A DNA stretch of 64,000 nucleotides from positions 868,001-932,000 of the forward strand of contig NZ_MSCJ01000003.1 of NCBI RefSeq assembly GCF_002954615.1, written 5' to 3'. This document shows positions 9,143 to 18,002 of this stretch, piece after piece. The position numbers were made by a program, and so were the translations under genes. The notes beneath the pieces are model-generated. The model did no database searches. It was given only the letters and a program-made list of their open reading frames with translations, and was not told where the DNA came from. Source of the stretch: Photobacterium angustum (GTDB lineage Bacteria; Pseudomonadota; Gammaproteobacteria; Enterobacterales; Vibrionaceae). Every line of letters begins with the position of its first letter. Position 1 is the stretch's first letter.

Positions 9143-9677
9143 TACCTTGGTCTCCAAGTGAAATGTTTGAATTAATCTGTCTTTATTTAAGGTAATACGT
9201 TTAGAAAACGAAAAACCAGAAACCAAGGAATGATCACTGGAAATAACAAGACAGAGCTGTTTAAAAAAGTGTTTTATTCGAAAACGCGGCGATTATTGAC
9301 GCTAACCTAACATTAGTAAAATGAGAAAAACTAATGCGAAATGGGTTGTTTCATTACATTGAATAATGCCAAAAAATAATCGTTAGAGTAGTGATAATTA
9401 AAATGAGCACAAAATCACACTTTATCTGATTAATATATTTGTTTTTAAAGAATTAGAGCTGAGTTTACTGATGTAGAGTAGGGGGTAATTCAAATAATCA
9501 TTAGTGTTGTAATTGTTGCTGTATCCAAAAAAATAGTAAACGGTAGCTAATTTTCATCAAAATAATATAAAAAAAATTGGTTTCTAATGAAGAGTTTGGA
9601 TTACATATACTAAAAAGCCACCTTCCTATAGCGATATGGCACTATGAGTGAGGTGGCTAGTTATATTTTGAAGTCGA
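9143..9677. other. Intergenic region
   Basis: Upstream region of the MFS gene and downstream region of rbgA. It is AT-rich. Apart from the terminator at 9612-9658, I see no gene or RNA in it. Confidence 0.4.
9612..9658 (-). terminator. Rho-independent terminator of rbgA
   Basis: On the minus strand, AGCCACCT pairs with AGGTGGCT and is followed by five T. It lies 20 bp after the rbgA stop. Confidence 0.8.
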
Positions 9678-10631
9678 TTAACGTTTATTTTTTAGATAGC
9701 GTTTACGTCGTTCTTCTTTCTTTTTGATCTTTTGTTCTGCTTTGCGTTCAGCTTCTACTGCCACATTGATCAGCTCTTCAGTGATCATATCTGGATGCTC
9801 TAAAGTAATGTGACCCAGTGTACCGTTACGCAATTCATTGATAAGAATAACTGAGGCTTTGTGCAGATCAACACGACCACCTCCTTTTAAACAACCACGT
9901 TTACGCCCAATCTCTTCCATTAGCTCAATTTCAGATTCAGGCAGATCATCATCAAGGTTATAACGTGCCTTAATCATATCTGGGTATGCTTTGATCAGGT
10001 ATTCAATGGTAAAGAAACCAACATCGATATAATCCATCGCGGTATCTTTAATTGCACCTGTTGCAGCAAGGCGGAAACCACTGTGTGGATTTTCCACTTT
10101 TGGCCATAGAATTCCCGGTGTATCAGAAAGCAGTACGCCGTTATCTAGGTTAATACGTTGCTGTTGACGTGTTACAGCAGGTTGGTTTCCTGTGATTGCA
10201 ACAGTTCGGCCTGCTAGTGCATTGATAATGGTCGACTTACCAACGTTAGGAATACCCATGATCATGGTACGAATTTTTTTACCTGCTTCTTCACGGTGAG
10301 GTGCAAGCTTACGGCATAATTCCATGATCTGATTAACTTCGTTTAAGTTTTCAGTGGTGACTGCAATGGCTTTAACACCTTGTTCTTTTTCAAGGTGATC
10401 GATCCAAAGTTGTGTCATCTCAGGATCGGCCAAATCACGCTTGTTCAAAACTTTAACAACAGGCTTACCGTCATTGGTATTACGGAACGATTTGATCAGT
10501 GGGTTTTCACTACTAAATGGGATACGAGCATCTAAAACTTCGATGATCACATCAACTTTCGGCATCGCCTCTTCAATTTCTTTGCGGGCTTTGTGCATGT
10601 GCCCTGGAAACCACTGAATGCTATTACTCAT
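9678..10631 (-). CDS. ylqF: Ribosome biogenesis GTPase YlqF/RbgA
   Basis: 317 residues. A circularly permuted GTPase: the G4 motif NKRD (about residue 63) comes before G1 GIPNVGKS (about 126-133) and G3 DTPG (about 170). The N-terminal IQWFPGHMHKA motif is diagnostic of the RbgA/YlqF family. The C-terminal tail is a Lys/Arg-rich helix (KKKEERRKRYLKNKR) suited to rRNA contact. The family assists late 50S subunit assembly. It is monocistronic. Confidence 0.92.
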   Translation of the reverse strand: MSNSIQWFPGHMHKARKEIEEAMPKVDVIIEVLDARIPFSSENPLIKSFRNTNDGKPVVKVLNKRDLADPEMTQLWIDHLEKEQGVKAIAVTTENLNEVNQIMELCRKLAPHREEAGKKIRTMIMGIPNVGKSTIINALAGRTVAITGNQPAVTRQQQRINLDNGVLLSDTPGILWPKVENPHSGFRLAATGAIKDTAMDYIDVGFFTIEYLIKAYPDMIKARYNLDDDLPESEIELMEEIGRKRGCLKGGGRVDLHKASVILINELRNGTLGHITLEHPDMITEELINVAVEAERKAEQKIKKKEERRKRYLKNKR

Positions 10632-11021
10632 TATTTATGTACTCTTTATTTTTCTAGGTGTCCCTTGGGGTACAACCAGGGGTACTAAAATCTGTTGCAA
10701 GAGAGTGAGGTACGATTAAGTACATGAATACTTTACTCACTTACATTAAAACATTATGACAAGTTTACCATAAGTAGGCTAGGATGCCTCGTTACTACTT
10801 AACCAAATTTGTTGGTTTAAATGTTTGCACGATAAATTAGTTTATTAATAAATAATTGAGGCATAGTAAATAACGAAGAAGGTAATAGTTTTCTTAAAAA
10901 AGCTTAATATACAAAAAAATAGAGCACTCATTTCATGATATTAGATCTATTCATAGCTAAATGTAAAGAAAAGCTGCAAATTAGCAGCTTTATTTTAAAT
11001 GACATCTAGATAAAATTAGTC
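10632..11021. other. Boundary region between rbgA and the AT-rich cluster
   Basis: 390 bp. It holds the rbgA leader, with an imperfect GC-rich hairpin (CCCTTGG...CCAGGGG) at about 10660-10684, and, toward 11 kb, very AT-rich sequence and the terminator of the biosynthetic cluster. No tRNA, integrase or direct-repeat attachment site is visible here. Confidence 0.4.
10970..10991 (-). terminator. Terminator of the minus-strand arm of the biosynthetic cluster
   Basis: AAAGCTGC-AAATTA-GCAGCTTT hairpin, 30 bp past the stop of the fusion oxidase gene. On the minus strand the right arm ends in a T-rich stretch. Confidence 0.7.
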
Positions 11022-12533
11022 TTATTCAATATTTACAGTATTAGAAGAAAAGTGTTTTTTTACAGTTTCTTCAAGGCATTTATAATATTCTTCAGCGATT
11101 CTAAAACGGATCAAAACACCTTTGGCGATTTCTTGGCAAATACGCTCGCTTTTTGATGTATAAGGCAGCAATACATGTTCAAGCCATTCTGTACCATGAA
11201 TTGAGTCTATATGTATATGTTCTCTGTGATAAGCAATCGCTGATTCTGGGTAACCGCAACGTTCCATACCTTGTGTGATTGCTCTAAACCTTAATGGCGC
11301 TGAACCTTCAATAAGTCCAATGGCACCAAAAAGACGCAAGACGTATTTACGTCTTAGTGACCAAAAAGAAACAAGATTACCATTCATTAGGCAAGCTGTT
11401 GGAATTTTAGTAGGAAGAGAAATTGAAAAATTATCAAGGAGTTTACGACAATATTTTGATGAGTTGGTAAACATTTCAGTATGTATTTCTGAAAAATTTC
11501 CATTTCCCATTTCATCCCAATAATTTTCTGCTATTGTAAGTTTTGAATTATTTTCTACGCCTATCTGTGCAAGAGCCATAACATCATCAAAGCTCCCATC
11601 AACAAGCTCTTCCATGCAAACATAATATGCAATAGCTTCAGGTGAAGCTTCATTTTTTAGATAATCTAAAAATTCTGATATATTACTATTTAATTTAATA
11701 AGTTGTATTGTATACCAGTCTTTAAACTCTATAGGGTTAGAAGGTAATATTTCTAAACTTATATTTTCTTCTTCCCAATTCATCCAATTGTTTTCAATTC
11801 TCCTTATATTAGATAGGGTGTCTATATCATCTATAATATTATTAAAATTCATTGGGTCATCTATTTGAGCACAGTAATAGTTATACAGTTCTTTTTGAAT
11901 ATTATGTTCATTAAATTTATCTTCGATACTATTTTCTTTTATCACGGGTGATTCCTTTCTTATTATATATGGTGATAGATCAGGTTTTGATTTCCAATAT
12001 GGTTCTGGAGCAATCTGATCTTTTATTGGGCTGTAAATAGAGATTTCTTTAAAATGCATCGTATGTATATACCGCGGGCAATTAGGAAAAATAAATTCAG
12101 CATCGACAATGATGACACTTTCCGCATTAGGGAAATATGACAGTGTTTCAATGTTTTTTGATATTCTTGCAGTTCCATTAATGCGAATACGTCTTTTATC
12201 ACCTTCAAACTGAATAAATAGTAAAGCAACTTGATTTTTTTCATTAATATTTCCTAATGTACGATACATACCATTACCATCATAATTTGCAAATGCTAAT
12301 TGATTGTCTGATATGACTTTAACAAAGCCTGAACATCCTCCTTTATATGAACAATCCAATTTTCCATCAATGCTTGTTGTTGCAATAAAAAAGAAAAGTG
12401 AATTATTTATAATCTGACTGGTATCATCATTAAAGTTAGTGAGAAGACGAGTATCTCTAAGTTGATTTGCTATTAATTCACTGCCATTTTCATTCTGTAG
12501 TTTTTTTTGGCCTTCATTATAAAAATTATTCAT
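11022..12533 (-). CDS. PNPOx-like / haem-oxygenase-like diiron oxidase (HDO) fusion
   Basis: 503 residues, two domains. Residues ~25-190 look like a pyridoxamine-phosphate-oxidase-type split barrel (SLFFFIATTSIDGKLDCSYK, QVALLFIQFEGDKRRIRING). Residues ~265-490 are an all-helical 'iron-containing redox enzyme' (haem-oxygenase-like) domain with the expected metal-ligand pattern: E308/E309 in CMEEL, the WDEMGNG..EIH block (E341, H351), and H439-xxx-D443-xx-H446 in REHIHIDSIHGTEW. Known HDOs N-oxygenate, decarboxylate or fragment amino acids and fatty acids (SznF, UndA, BesC); the substrate here is unknown. It lies 9 bp after the desaturase gene in the same operon. Base composition is very AT-rich. 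Confidence 0.75.
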   Translation of the reverse strand: MNNFYNEGQKKLQNENGSELIANQLRDTRLLTNFNDDTSQIINNSLFFFIATTSIDGKLDCSYKGGCSGFVKVISDNQLAFANYDGNGMYRTLGNINEKNQVALLFIQFEGDKRRIRINGTARISKNIETLSYFPNAESVIIVDAEFIFPNCPRYIHTMHFKEISIYSPIKDQIAPEPYWKSKPDLSPYIIRKESPVIKENSIEDKFNEHNIQKELYNYYCAQIDDPMNFNNIIDDIDTLSNIRRIENNWMNWEEENISLEILPSNPIEFKDWYTIQLIKLNSNISEFLDYLKNEASPEAIAYYVCMEELVDGSFDDVMALAQIGVENNSKLTIAENYWDEMGNGNFSEIHTEMFTNSSKYCRKLLDNFSISLPTKIPTACLMNGNLVSFWSLRRKYVLRLFGAIGLIEGSAPLRFRAITQGMERCGYPESAIAYHREHIHIDSIHGTEWLEHVLLPYTSKSERICQEIAKGVLIRFRIAEEYYKCLEETVKKHFSSNTVNIE

Positions 12534-12542
12534 AATTTTACC

Positions 12543-13418
12543 TTAAATTGACTCAAGGAAAAATTCTGAGTATGAATGATTCGTATGTTTAATTTCACTC
12601 TTCATTTTTCGATGTAATATAGATAGTTTTTCAGGACGAACTAATGGAAACATATGATGTTCAACATGGTAATTGTTCCCATTTGTATACCACACCATAA
12701 AACTACTCGCTTTAATTGAACGTGTGTTTTCAAGTATATTTTCACTTTCATTATTACAACCAAAATGCTCTGGAAATTCAACTAGCGTATGTATAGGTGC
12801 GGCAATAAATAGAAGTGGAAGTAACCATATTGATATATATTCAATATTATTTGTATATGCTAGAATAGCACATGCTGCTATTATAGTGAGAAACATATAA
12901 ATATACTCATTATTGATTTTTCTATTTGTATTTTTATTAAATAGAGGGTTTATGTCCATTCTTTTAATTGATTTAATTGTTCGATTAAAAAAATCAATAT
13001 AATGAGAAATTAAAAAGAAACATAAAATTTTAGGAATTAATCCTTTATCTTTATCCAAGGTATTAAATTCAAAGAACTCTATATCATCTTCTGTACCTAC
13101 TTTTTCATGATGTATAAGATGACTAGCTTGATAGTTAGAGTAAGATACGAGCATCGGAGCACCTAATAAGAACCCGGTAATACGGTTAATTTTCTCATTA
13201 GTAAAAGCTCCGCCATGTAGTACCTGGTGTTGTAATTCAACACCATGTGAAAATGCTAAGCCAAGTACGATAATACCTAAAAAATATAGCCAACCGCCTT
13301 GGAAAAACAGCCATACACCAGATCCTATCATACTGATATAAATTAATATTTTTATTGTAAATGATACATTGCATGCACCGGAAATGTTCTTTAAGTCAAT
13401 TGCTTCAATAGTGTTCAT
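12543..13418 (-). CDS. Membrane fatty-acid-desaturase/hydroxylase superfamily protein
   Basis: 291 residues from ATG 13418, which has an ideal AAGGAGATATT leader; the frame runs on to 13460 without support. Three histidine boxes typical of integral-membrane diiron desaturases are present: HGVELQHQVLH (about 58-68), HLIHH (100-104) and HVEHH (251-255). Four to six hydrophobic helices surround them. By family it would use O2 and electrons, probably from a ferredoxin, to hydroxylate or desaturate a lipid or a small molecule; the divergent neighbour at 13592 encodes such a ferredoxin. It is first gene of the leftward operon. Confidence 0.85.
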   Translation of the reverse strand: MNTIEAIDLKNISGACNVSFTIKILIYISMIGSGVWLFFQGGWLYFLGIIVLGLAFSHGVELQHQVLHGGAFTNEKINRITGFLLGAPMLVSYSNYQASHLIHHEKVGTEDDIEFFEFNTLDKDKGLIPKILCFFLISHYIDFFNRTIKSIKRMDINPLFNKNTNRKINNEYIYMFLTIIAACAILAYTNNIEYISIWLLPLLFIAAPIHTLVEFPEHFGCNNESENILENTRSIKASSFMVWYTNGNNYHVEHHMFPLVRPEKLSILHRKMKSEIKHTNHSYSEFFLESI

Positions 13419-13591
13419 AATATCTCCTTGTTTTTTTACTATCTTATTTTTGAATAGCAAGAAGTAAATTTGAAATAATTTAATATTGATTAATTTATTT
13501 TTAACGTAAATTTTTTTGTATGCATATTAAGAAAAAGTTGATTGATAAATGTTTATTTTTTTTTATGATAAAAGCTCAAATGGAGGTTTAT
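13419..13591. promoter_or_regulatory. Shared divergent promoter region of the biosynthetic cluster
   Basis: 173 bp separating the leftward (desaturase, HDO fusion) and rightward (ferredoxin onward) arms. It is extremely AT-rich, with a T9 run at 13556-13564. It is the natural target for the cluster's LysR regulator, but the composition is too skewed to single out a T-N11-A site. Confidence 0.5.
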
Positions 13592-13852
13592 ATGAGTTAC
13601 TCAGATATTTTTTTATCAGAAGAGCAGTACATACATGAAGTTGATGACACTGATGTACAATTCGGATGTAAAAGGGGAGTATGTGGCCAATGCGTAGTAC
13701 TTATTAATGATGATAGTAATATATTAAGTAATAAATGTGAATATGAAAAAATGACTTTAGACATTATAGGGAAGTCTCAAAAAAATTATCGATTAGCATG
13801 TATGTGTAAAGCCTTATCAACTGGAAAAGTATCATTGTCTACAGCTATATAA
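13592..13852 (+). CDS. 2Fe-2S ferredoxin (plant/vertebrate type)
   Basis: 86 residues from ATG 13592, chosen because TGGAGG sits 7 nt upstream; the frame can be extended to 13520 but lacks a ribosome site. The cluster-binding pattern C26-x4-C31-x2-C34 ... C70 (GCKRGVCGQC, RLACMCK) fits a small [2Fe-2S] ferredoxin. It is likely to supply electrons to the oxygenases beside it, most obviously the membrane diiron enzyme encoded divergently. No ferredoxin reductase gene is in the cluster, so a host reductase must serve. Confidence 0.85.
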   Translation: MSYSDIFLSEEQYIHEVDDTDVQFGCKRGVCGQCVVLINDDSNILSNKCEYEKMTLDIIGKSQKNYRLACMCKALSTGKVSLSTAI

Positions 13853-13866
13853 ATAGGAATAATAAG

Positions 13867-14559
13867 TTGAATTTATTGAAAGAGGTTGAAAGAAATTTCT
13901 GTGTTGTATCTGACATAGAAAAAGTATTGGATATGGATGTTTTAAATACATCTGACTGGGATTTATTTAAGAACTCTTGGAATAAACTTGGTCTTGATAA
14001 TTTTATGAACGATGGCGGTCAATATCGTAGAAGAAACTTTTGTAAATTTAGATATCATTTTGATGATAATTCATTATGGATAAAAGAACATGATTATTAT
14101 TTTCAACCAGAAAATGTAAATACTTTAAATGGCGGAATAAAGAGGTGGTTTACTCCTGTAACCAGTGAAGTTTTCTATAATAAAGTGGTTAATAAACTTA
14201 TTAAAAAAATGGGTAAAGAACTATCATTATTAACAGATCAAAAAACTTGGGATGTGAATTTTTATCAAAATAGAATTATTGCTGAACAAGGTAAAGAAGG
14301 AAAACCTTCTCCTGAAGGAATACATAAAGATGGCGTCAAATATAGCATATTATTACTTATAGATAGAGAAAATATAAATGGAGGTAGAAATACTATATTT
14401 AACTTAGATCGTGAGCCTATTTTTTCTCATACTCTTAAAAAAGAAGGCGAATGTATTATTTTTTCTGATGATCAAACATATCATTTTGCTTCTTCAATTG
14501 AACAAGTCAAACCTAATATTGTAGGTAAACGTGATTTACTCGTCGTTGAGTTTTATTAA
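13867..14559 (+). CDS. 2-oxoglutarate/Fe(II) dioxygenase, 2OG-Fe_Oxy_2-like (amino-acid hydroxylase type)
   Basis: 230 residues. The facial triad reads H153-x-D155 (PEGIHKDG) and H206 (DDQTYHFAS), with R222 placed to bind 2-oxoglutarate; the intervening LLLIDRENINGGRNTIF block is typical of PF10014. Characterised members hydroxylate free L-amino acids such as isoleucine (IDO), so an amino-acid substrate is the best inference. The start is a TTG at 13867 with AGGAAT upstream, 14 bp after the ferredoxin stop. Hand count of 13861-13920 gives 16 G/C in 60. Confidence 0.8.
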   Translation: MNLLKEVERNFCVVSDIEKVLDMDVLNTSDWDLFKNSWNKLGLDNFMNDGGQYRRRNFCKFRYHFDDNSLWIKEHDYYFQPENVNTLNGGIKRWFTPVTSEVFYNKVVNKLIKKMGKELSLLTDQKTWDVNFYQNRIIAEQGKEGKPSPEGIHKDGVKYSILLLIDRENINGGRNTIFNLDREPIFSHTLKKEGECIIFSDDQTYHFASSIEQVKPNIVGKRDLLVVEFY

Positions 14560-14573
14560 ATAGGTTTTAATTA

Positions 14574-15119
14574 ATGTACGGAGATAAAAAAGATAAGACG
14601 ATCATTTATCGAGGGATCAGAAATCGTGATGCTGAAACTATAGCTGATATAATGTCTATGCCAGGAGTTACACATGGACTTTCATCGATTCCGTATACGA
14701 GTGAAAGTATTGTGAAAAGTATGATTGATGATATTACAAATAAACATTGGATTATTGCAGAGAATGAAGGGAAGGCGATCGGCTTTATTTATCTAAATTG
14801 GCCTAATGGGCGTTGGCGTAGAGTTTCTTCATTAGCCATGGGGGTATCTGATGAATTCGTATCTCAAGGTATTGGTTATGGTTTACTTCAAAGGGCTTTA
14901 CAAGTTGGATTCGATTATCTTGATTTTGAAAGAATCGAGTTAGTAGTTTATCAAGATAATATTTCAGCAATATCTATTTATAAAAAAAGCGGAATGGTTC
15001 ATGAGGGTAAAAGAGAAGAACAAGTTATTCGTAATGGTATTTATTATGACTCATATTTAATGGGTATCACGAGAAGCCAGTACAAACAATCAGTTAAAAC
15101 TACCAATTTTAATTATTAA
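14574..15119 (+). CDS. GNAT family N-acetyltransferase
   Basis: 181 residues. The acetyl-CoA-binding motif SQGIGYGLLQRAL (about 97-109) is the Q-x-x-G-x-G/A signature. It is followed by the RimJ/RimL-like 'LVVYQDNISAISIYKKSGMVHEGKR' region, broken here by ordinary spacing. Such enzymes acetylate small-molecule amines or protein N-termini. Sitting 14 bp after the hydroxylase gene and 14 bp before a ThiF-like gene, it probably modifies the amine of the pathway intermediate or protects the host from the product. Confidence 0.8.
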   Translation: MYGDKKDKTIIYRGIRNRDAETIADIMSMPGVTHGLSSIPYTSESIVKSMIDDITNKHWIIAENEGKAIGFIYLNWPNGRWRRVSSLAMGVSDEFVSQGIGYGLLQRALQVGFDYLDFERIELVVYQDNISAISIYKKSGMVHEGKREEQVIRNGIYYDSYLMGITRSQYKQSVKTTNFNY

Positions 15120-15133
15120 TATGAGAGGGACAA

Positions 15134-15940
15134 ATGAATAATACAAATAACTATGAGCATTCTTTGTTATTTAGCCGAATGCTTGGCATTATTAATGAAG
15201 ATGAACTTAAAGTTTTAGAAAATAAAAAAATAGCTGTTCCAGGTGCAGGTGGTGTTGGATTTACTCATGCTGAGACACTTGTAAGAATGGGAGTTGGAGC
15301 TATTAATATTGCTGATTTTGATACGTTTGGGCCAGAAAACATGAATCGGCAATTTGGTTGTACGATAAGTACAATTGGTCAAGAAAAAGTATCTATTCTT
15401 AATGAACGTTTAAACGATATAAATCCTAATATAAAGACCCAAACTTTTGAGGGTATATCTTATGAAAATATTGACGATTTTTTAGATGGCGTTGATCTAG
15501 TCTGTGATGCTATGGATTATTTTGTTATTGAACCTAGAATACTCATGTATAAACGAGCTCGAGAAAAAGGAATTCCTGTAATTGTTTCTGGTCCTGTAGG
15601 GTTTGGGGCTTCTTTGCATGTGTTTTCACCTGATGGTATGTCATTCGAAGAGTTTTTTGATTTAAAAGCATCAGATACTACTGATGAGAAATTACTAAAA
15701 TTTGGTATTGGCCTGACACCTTCTGAACTCTATCTAGATTATCAACCCTCCGCTTGTTTAAATTTTAATACAAAAAAAGTATCTTCAATTAGTAGTTCTT
15801 GTTTACTGGCTAGTTCATTAACAGGAAGTGCAAGTCTTTTACAATTACTTGGCTCACAAAGTTTTAAGGCAGTTCCTTACTGCTACCAATTAGATTTACG
15901 TTCTTTTAAATTTGAGGAAGTATTATTTAGGAAGAAATAG
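15134..15940 (+). CDS. ThiF/MoeB/E1-like adenylating enzyme
   Basis: 268 residues. It has a Rossmann nucleotide site (KIAVPGAGGVGFTHAETLVRMG, GAGGVG at 37-42), the DFDTFGPENMNRQ strand-helix with the conserved Asn-x-x-Arg (R72), and an Asp equivalent to the Mg-ATP-binding Asp of MoeB in VCDAMD (about 125). The CxxC zinc pairs of canonical E1s are absent and there is no rhodanese domain. Family members adenylate a carboxylate, usually the C-terminus of a ubiquitin-like protein or peptide. No such partner is encoded nearby, so a small-molecule carboxylate is possible. Confidence 0.82.
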   Translation: MNNTNNYEHSLLFSRMLGIINEDELKVLENKKIAVPGAGGVGFTHAETLVRMGVGAINIADFDTFGPENMNRQFGCTISTIGQEKVSILNERLNDINPNIKTQTFEGISYENIDDFLDGVDLVCDAMDYFVIEPRILMYKRAREKGIPVIVSGPVGFGASLHVFSPDGMSFEEFFDLKASDTTDEKLLKFGIGLTPSELYLDYQPSACLNFNTKKVSSISSSCLLASSLTGSASLLQLLGSQSFKAVPYCYQLDLRSFKFEEVLFRKK

Positions 15941-16115
15941 GGTAATATTATCTTCATTTATCTTATATTTATAAAATATAGAATGATATTTATCAGTTAT
16001 TTTTAATTATAGTGAACTAACTACATATATTACTGTTATTTATTATAAATTTTTTTATATATAATAATTGAATTAGCTTTTATTTTATGGAAAAAATTCA
16101 AGTGGTAAATGAAAT

Positions 16116-16946
16116 ATGCAAATGAACCAAATTAATGCATTTATAGCTATCGCTAAATCAGGCTCATTAGCTAGAGCTGCTGAGCTTGTGCATGCAACAC
16201 CAGCTGCTTTAAGTCAGCGTATTAAGCAGTTCGAATCACGCTTAGGAGCTCAAGTCTTTGTGCGTAGTAATAAAGGTATGGAGTTATCACCTCAAGGAGA
16301 GGTTATTTACGATCATGCTTTAAATATTTCAGAGGAGGTAAAGAATTTATTAGCTTCTGTTTCAAAAGTTTCAATTGAAAATAAAAGAGAAACCTTAGTT
16401 GTTAGCAATGGTTTTAACCCGGAAAATATATGTAAACTTACATTATCAAGTGAAATTGAAAATTATGCTATTAATATTAGAAGGATGGGAGATGATTCTA
16501 TATTAATGGCTTTGAAATCTGGTCATGTAAATATGTGTATTGGATTTTTTTCGTTTGATAATGAAAATATAAAATCAATATATCTTGGTACTAATACATT
16601 TGTATGCGTAAGCTTTAATAAAACTAAAATTGGACGAGGAAATTTATCTATTGCAGGACCTAATATACCTAATTTGATGAACTTCTTTAGTCTTGGCTCA
16701 GCAGATAAAGTTCGATATAACGATTGTTACGATAATATACTGAGGTATGCTGCTGATAAAGGTTATTATGCTATTATGGATAAAGATTTTGCTCTTGAAT
16801 GTATTAATAAGCATAAAGGGTTGAATATTGTTGGTGAGAGTGTAAAAATACCTTTTTACTTAAATTTTAATGAGTTAGGTGTCGAAAAGAACATTTTAAA
16901 TCCTATTAAAGGTGTTTTTTCTAATTATTTAAAAAATGAAAAATAA
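16116..16946 (+). CDS. LysR family transcriptional regulator
   Basis: 276 residues, slightly short for the family. The N-terminal winged helix-turn-helix (MNQINAFIAIAKSGSLARAA...ALSQRIKQFESRLGAQVF) is unmistakable; the effector domain is divergent. It lies 175 bp after the ThiF-like gene in its own AT-rich promoter region and 45 bp before argC, with which it is probably co-transcribed. It is the only regulator in the cluster and likely controls the divergent promoter at 13.5 kb. Confidence 0.85.
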   Translation: MQMNQINAFIAIAKSGSLARAAELVHATPAALSQRIKQFESRLGAQVFVRSNKGMELSPQGEVIYDHALNISEEVKNLLASVSKVSIENKRETLVVSNGFNPENICKLTLSSEIENYAINIRRMGDDSILMALKSGHVNMCIGFFSFDNENIKSIYLGTNTFVCVSFNKTKIGRGNLSIAGPNIPNLMNFFSLGSADKVRYNDCYDNILRYAADKGYYAIMDKDFALECINKHKGLNIVGESVKIPFYLNFNELGVEKNILNPIKGVFSNYLKNEK

Positions 16947-16991
16947 CCATTATCTTATTTAAATATATAATTTACATGGAAGGTAATTAAT

Positions 16992-17951
16992 GTGAACAAA
17001 ATTTTTATTGATGGTCAAGTTGGTACTACAGGATTACAAATACATTCTAGATTAAAATATCGCACTGATATAGAAATAATAGAGATTGATAACAAATATA
17101 GAAAAGATGCATCAGTTCGTAAGGAAGTAATAAATAGTTCTGATGTGGTTATTTTGTGTTTACCTGATGAGGCCGCGAAAGAATCTGTATCGTTGATTGA
17201 TTCTCATAATGTTAGAGTTCTTGATGCGAGTTCTGCTCATAGAGTTAGTGAAGGTTGGACTTATGGTTTGCCCGAACTTTCAAAGAACCAGACTTTAAAC
17301 ATTTCTAGTGCTCAGCGAGTTTCTAATCCTGGTTGTTATCCAACTGGAGCTGTGCTGTTGTTGAATCCTCTCATTAGCACCGGCCTATTAGATGGTAACT
17401 ATCCCTACTCAGTTAATGCTGTATCTGGCTATACTGGCGGTGGGCGCGATGCCATTAATCGTTTTGAGGATAGTACACGAAGTGATTATATTTCGAGTAC
17501 TTCAAGACGTTATGCACTCCATCATGAACACAAGCATATTAAAGAAATGCAGGAGTATTCTGGATTAGGCCAAAAACCAATATTTCAGCCAGCTTATGGT
17601 AGTTATAGGCAAGGAATCGTTTTACAGATACCGATACATTTAAATGCTCATAAAACAGGCCTAACGGACGATATATTACGTCAAACATTATTAAGTTATT
17701 ATGCTGATTCAGCTTTTATCAAAGTATTAAACAAGTCAGAAACATTAAATATTGAAGGGTTAGATCCAGAGATACATAATAATACAAATAATATAACTTT
17801 GGCTGTATTTAGTCCTGAAGGTACTGATCATGTGGTATTAGCTGCAATATATGATAATTTAGGTAAAGGCGCATCAGGAGCTGCAGTTCAAAATTTAGAG
17901 ATAATGTTAAATTTAGTTCCTTCTGATGGAAAAGTATTAGCGCTAGATTAA
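16992..17951 (+). CDS. argC: N-acetyl-gamma-glutamyl-phosphate reductase, type 2 (ArgC-like)
   Basis: 319 residues. It matches the shorter 'type 2' ArgC family: IDGQVGTTGLQI nucleotide site, ILCLPDEAAKE, DASSAHRV, catalytic C115 in SNPGCYPTGA, NAVSGYTGGGR, EHKHIKEMQ and a C-terminal NLGKGASGAAVQN. The family reduces an acyl phosphate of an N-acetylated amino acid to the semialdehyde. The GTG start has GGAAGG upstream. In arginine-synthesising Vibrionaceae the primary argC sits with argBGH, so this copy in an oxygenase cluster is probably a pathway-specific paralogue. Confidence 0.88.
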   Translation: MNKIFIDGQVGTTGLQIHSRLKYRTDIEIIEIDNKYRKDASVRKEVINSSDVVILCLPDEAAKESVSLIDSHNVRVLDASSAHRVSEGWTYGLPELSKNQTLNISSAQRVSNPGCYPTGAVLLLNPLISTGLLDGNYPYSVNAVSGYTGGGRDAINRFEDSTRSDYISSTSRRYALHHEHKHIKEMQEYSGLGQKPIFQPAYGSYRQGIVLQIPIHLNAHKTGLTDDILRQTLLSYYADSAFIKVLNKSETLNIEGLDPEIHNNTNNITLAVFSPEGTDHVVLAAIYDNLGKGASGAAVQNLEIMLNLVPSDGKVLALD

Positions 17952-18002
17952 TATTTATTATTCTTATAGAACTATAAGATTATAGATATAATTCATTAAA
18001 TA

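Noticed and set aside
13419..13460. Longer N-terminus for the desaturase
   Set aside because: The AAGGAGATATT leader fits ATG 13418, and the extension consists of random Lys-rich residues.
13520..13591. Longer N-terminus for the ferredoxin
   Set aside because: The added residues are basic/hydrophobic and non-ferredoxin-like, and the GGAGG site is placed for ATG 13592.
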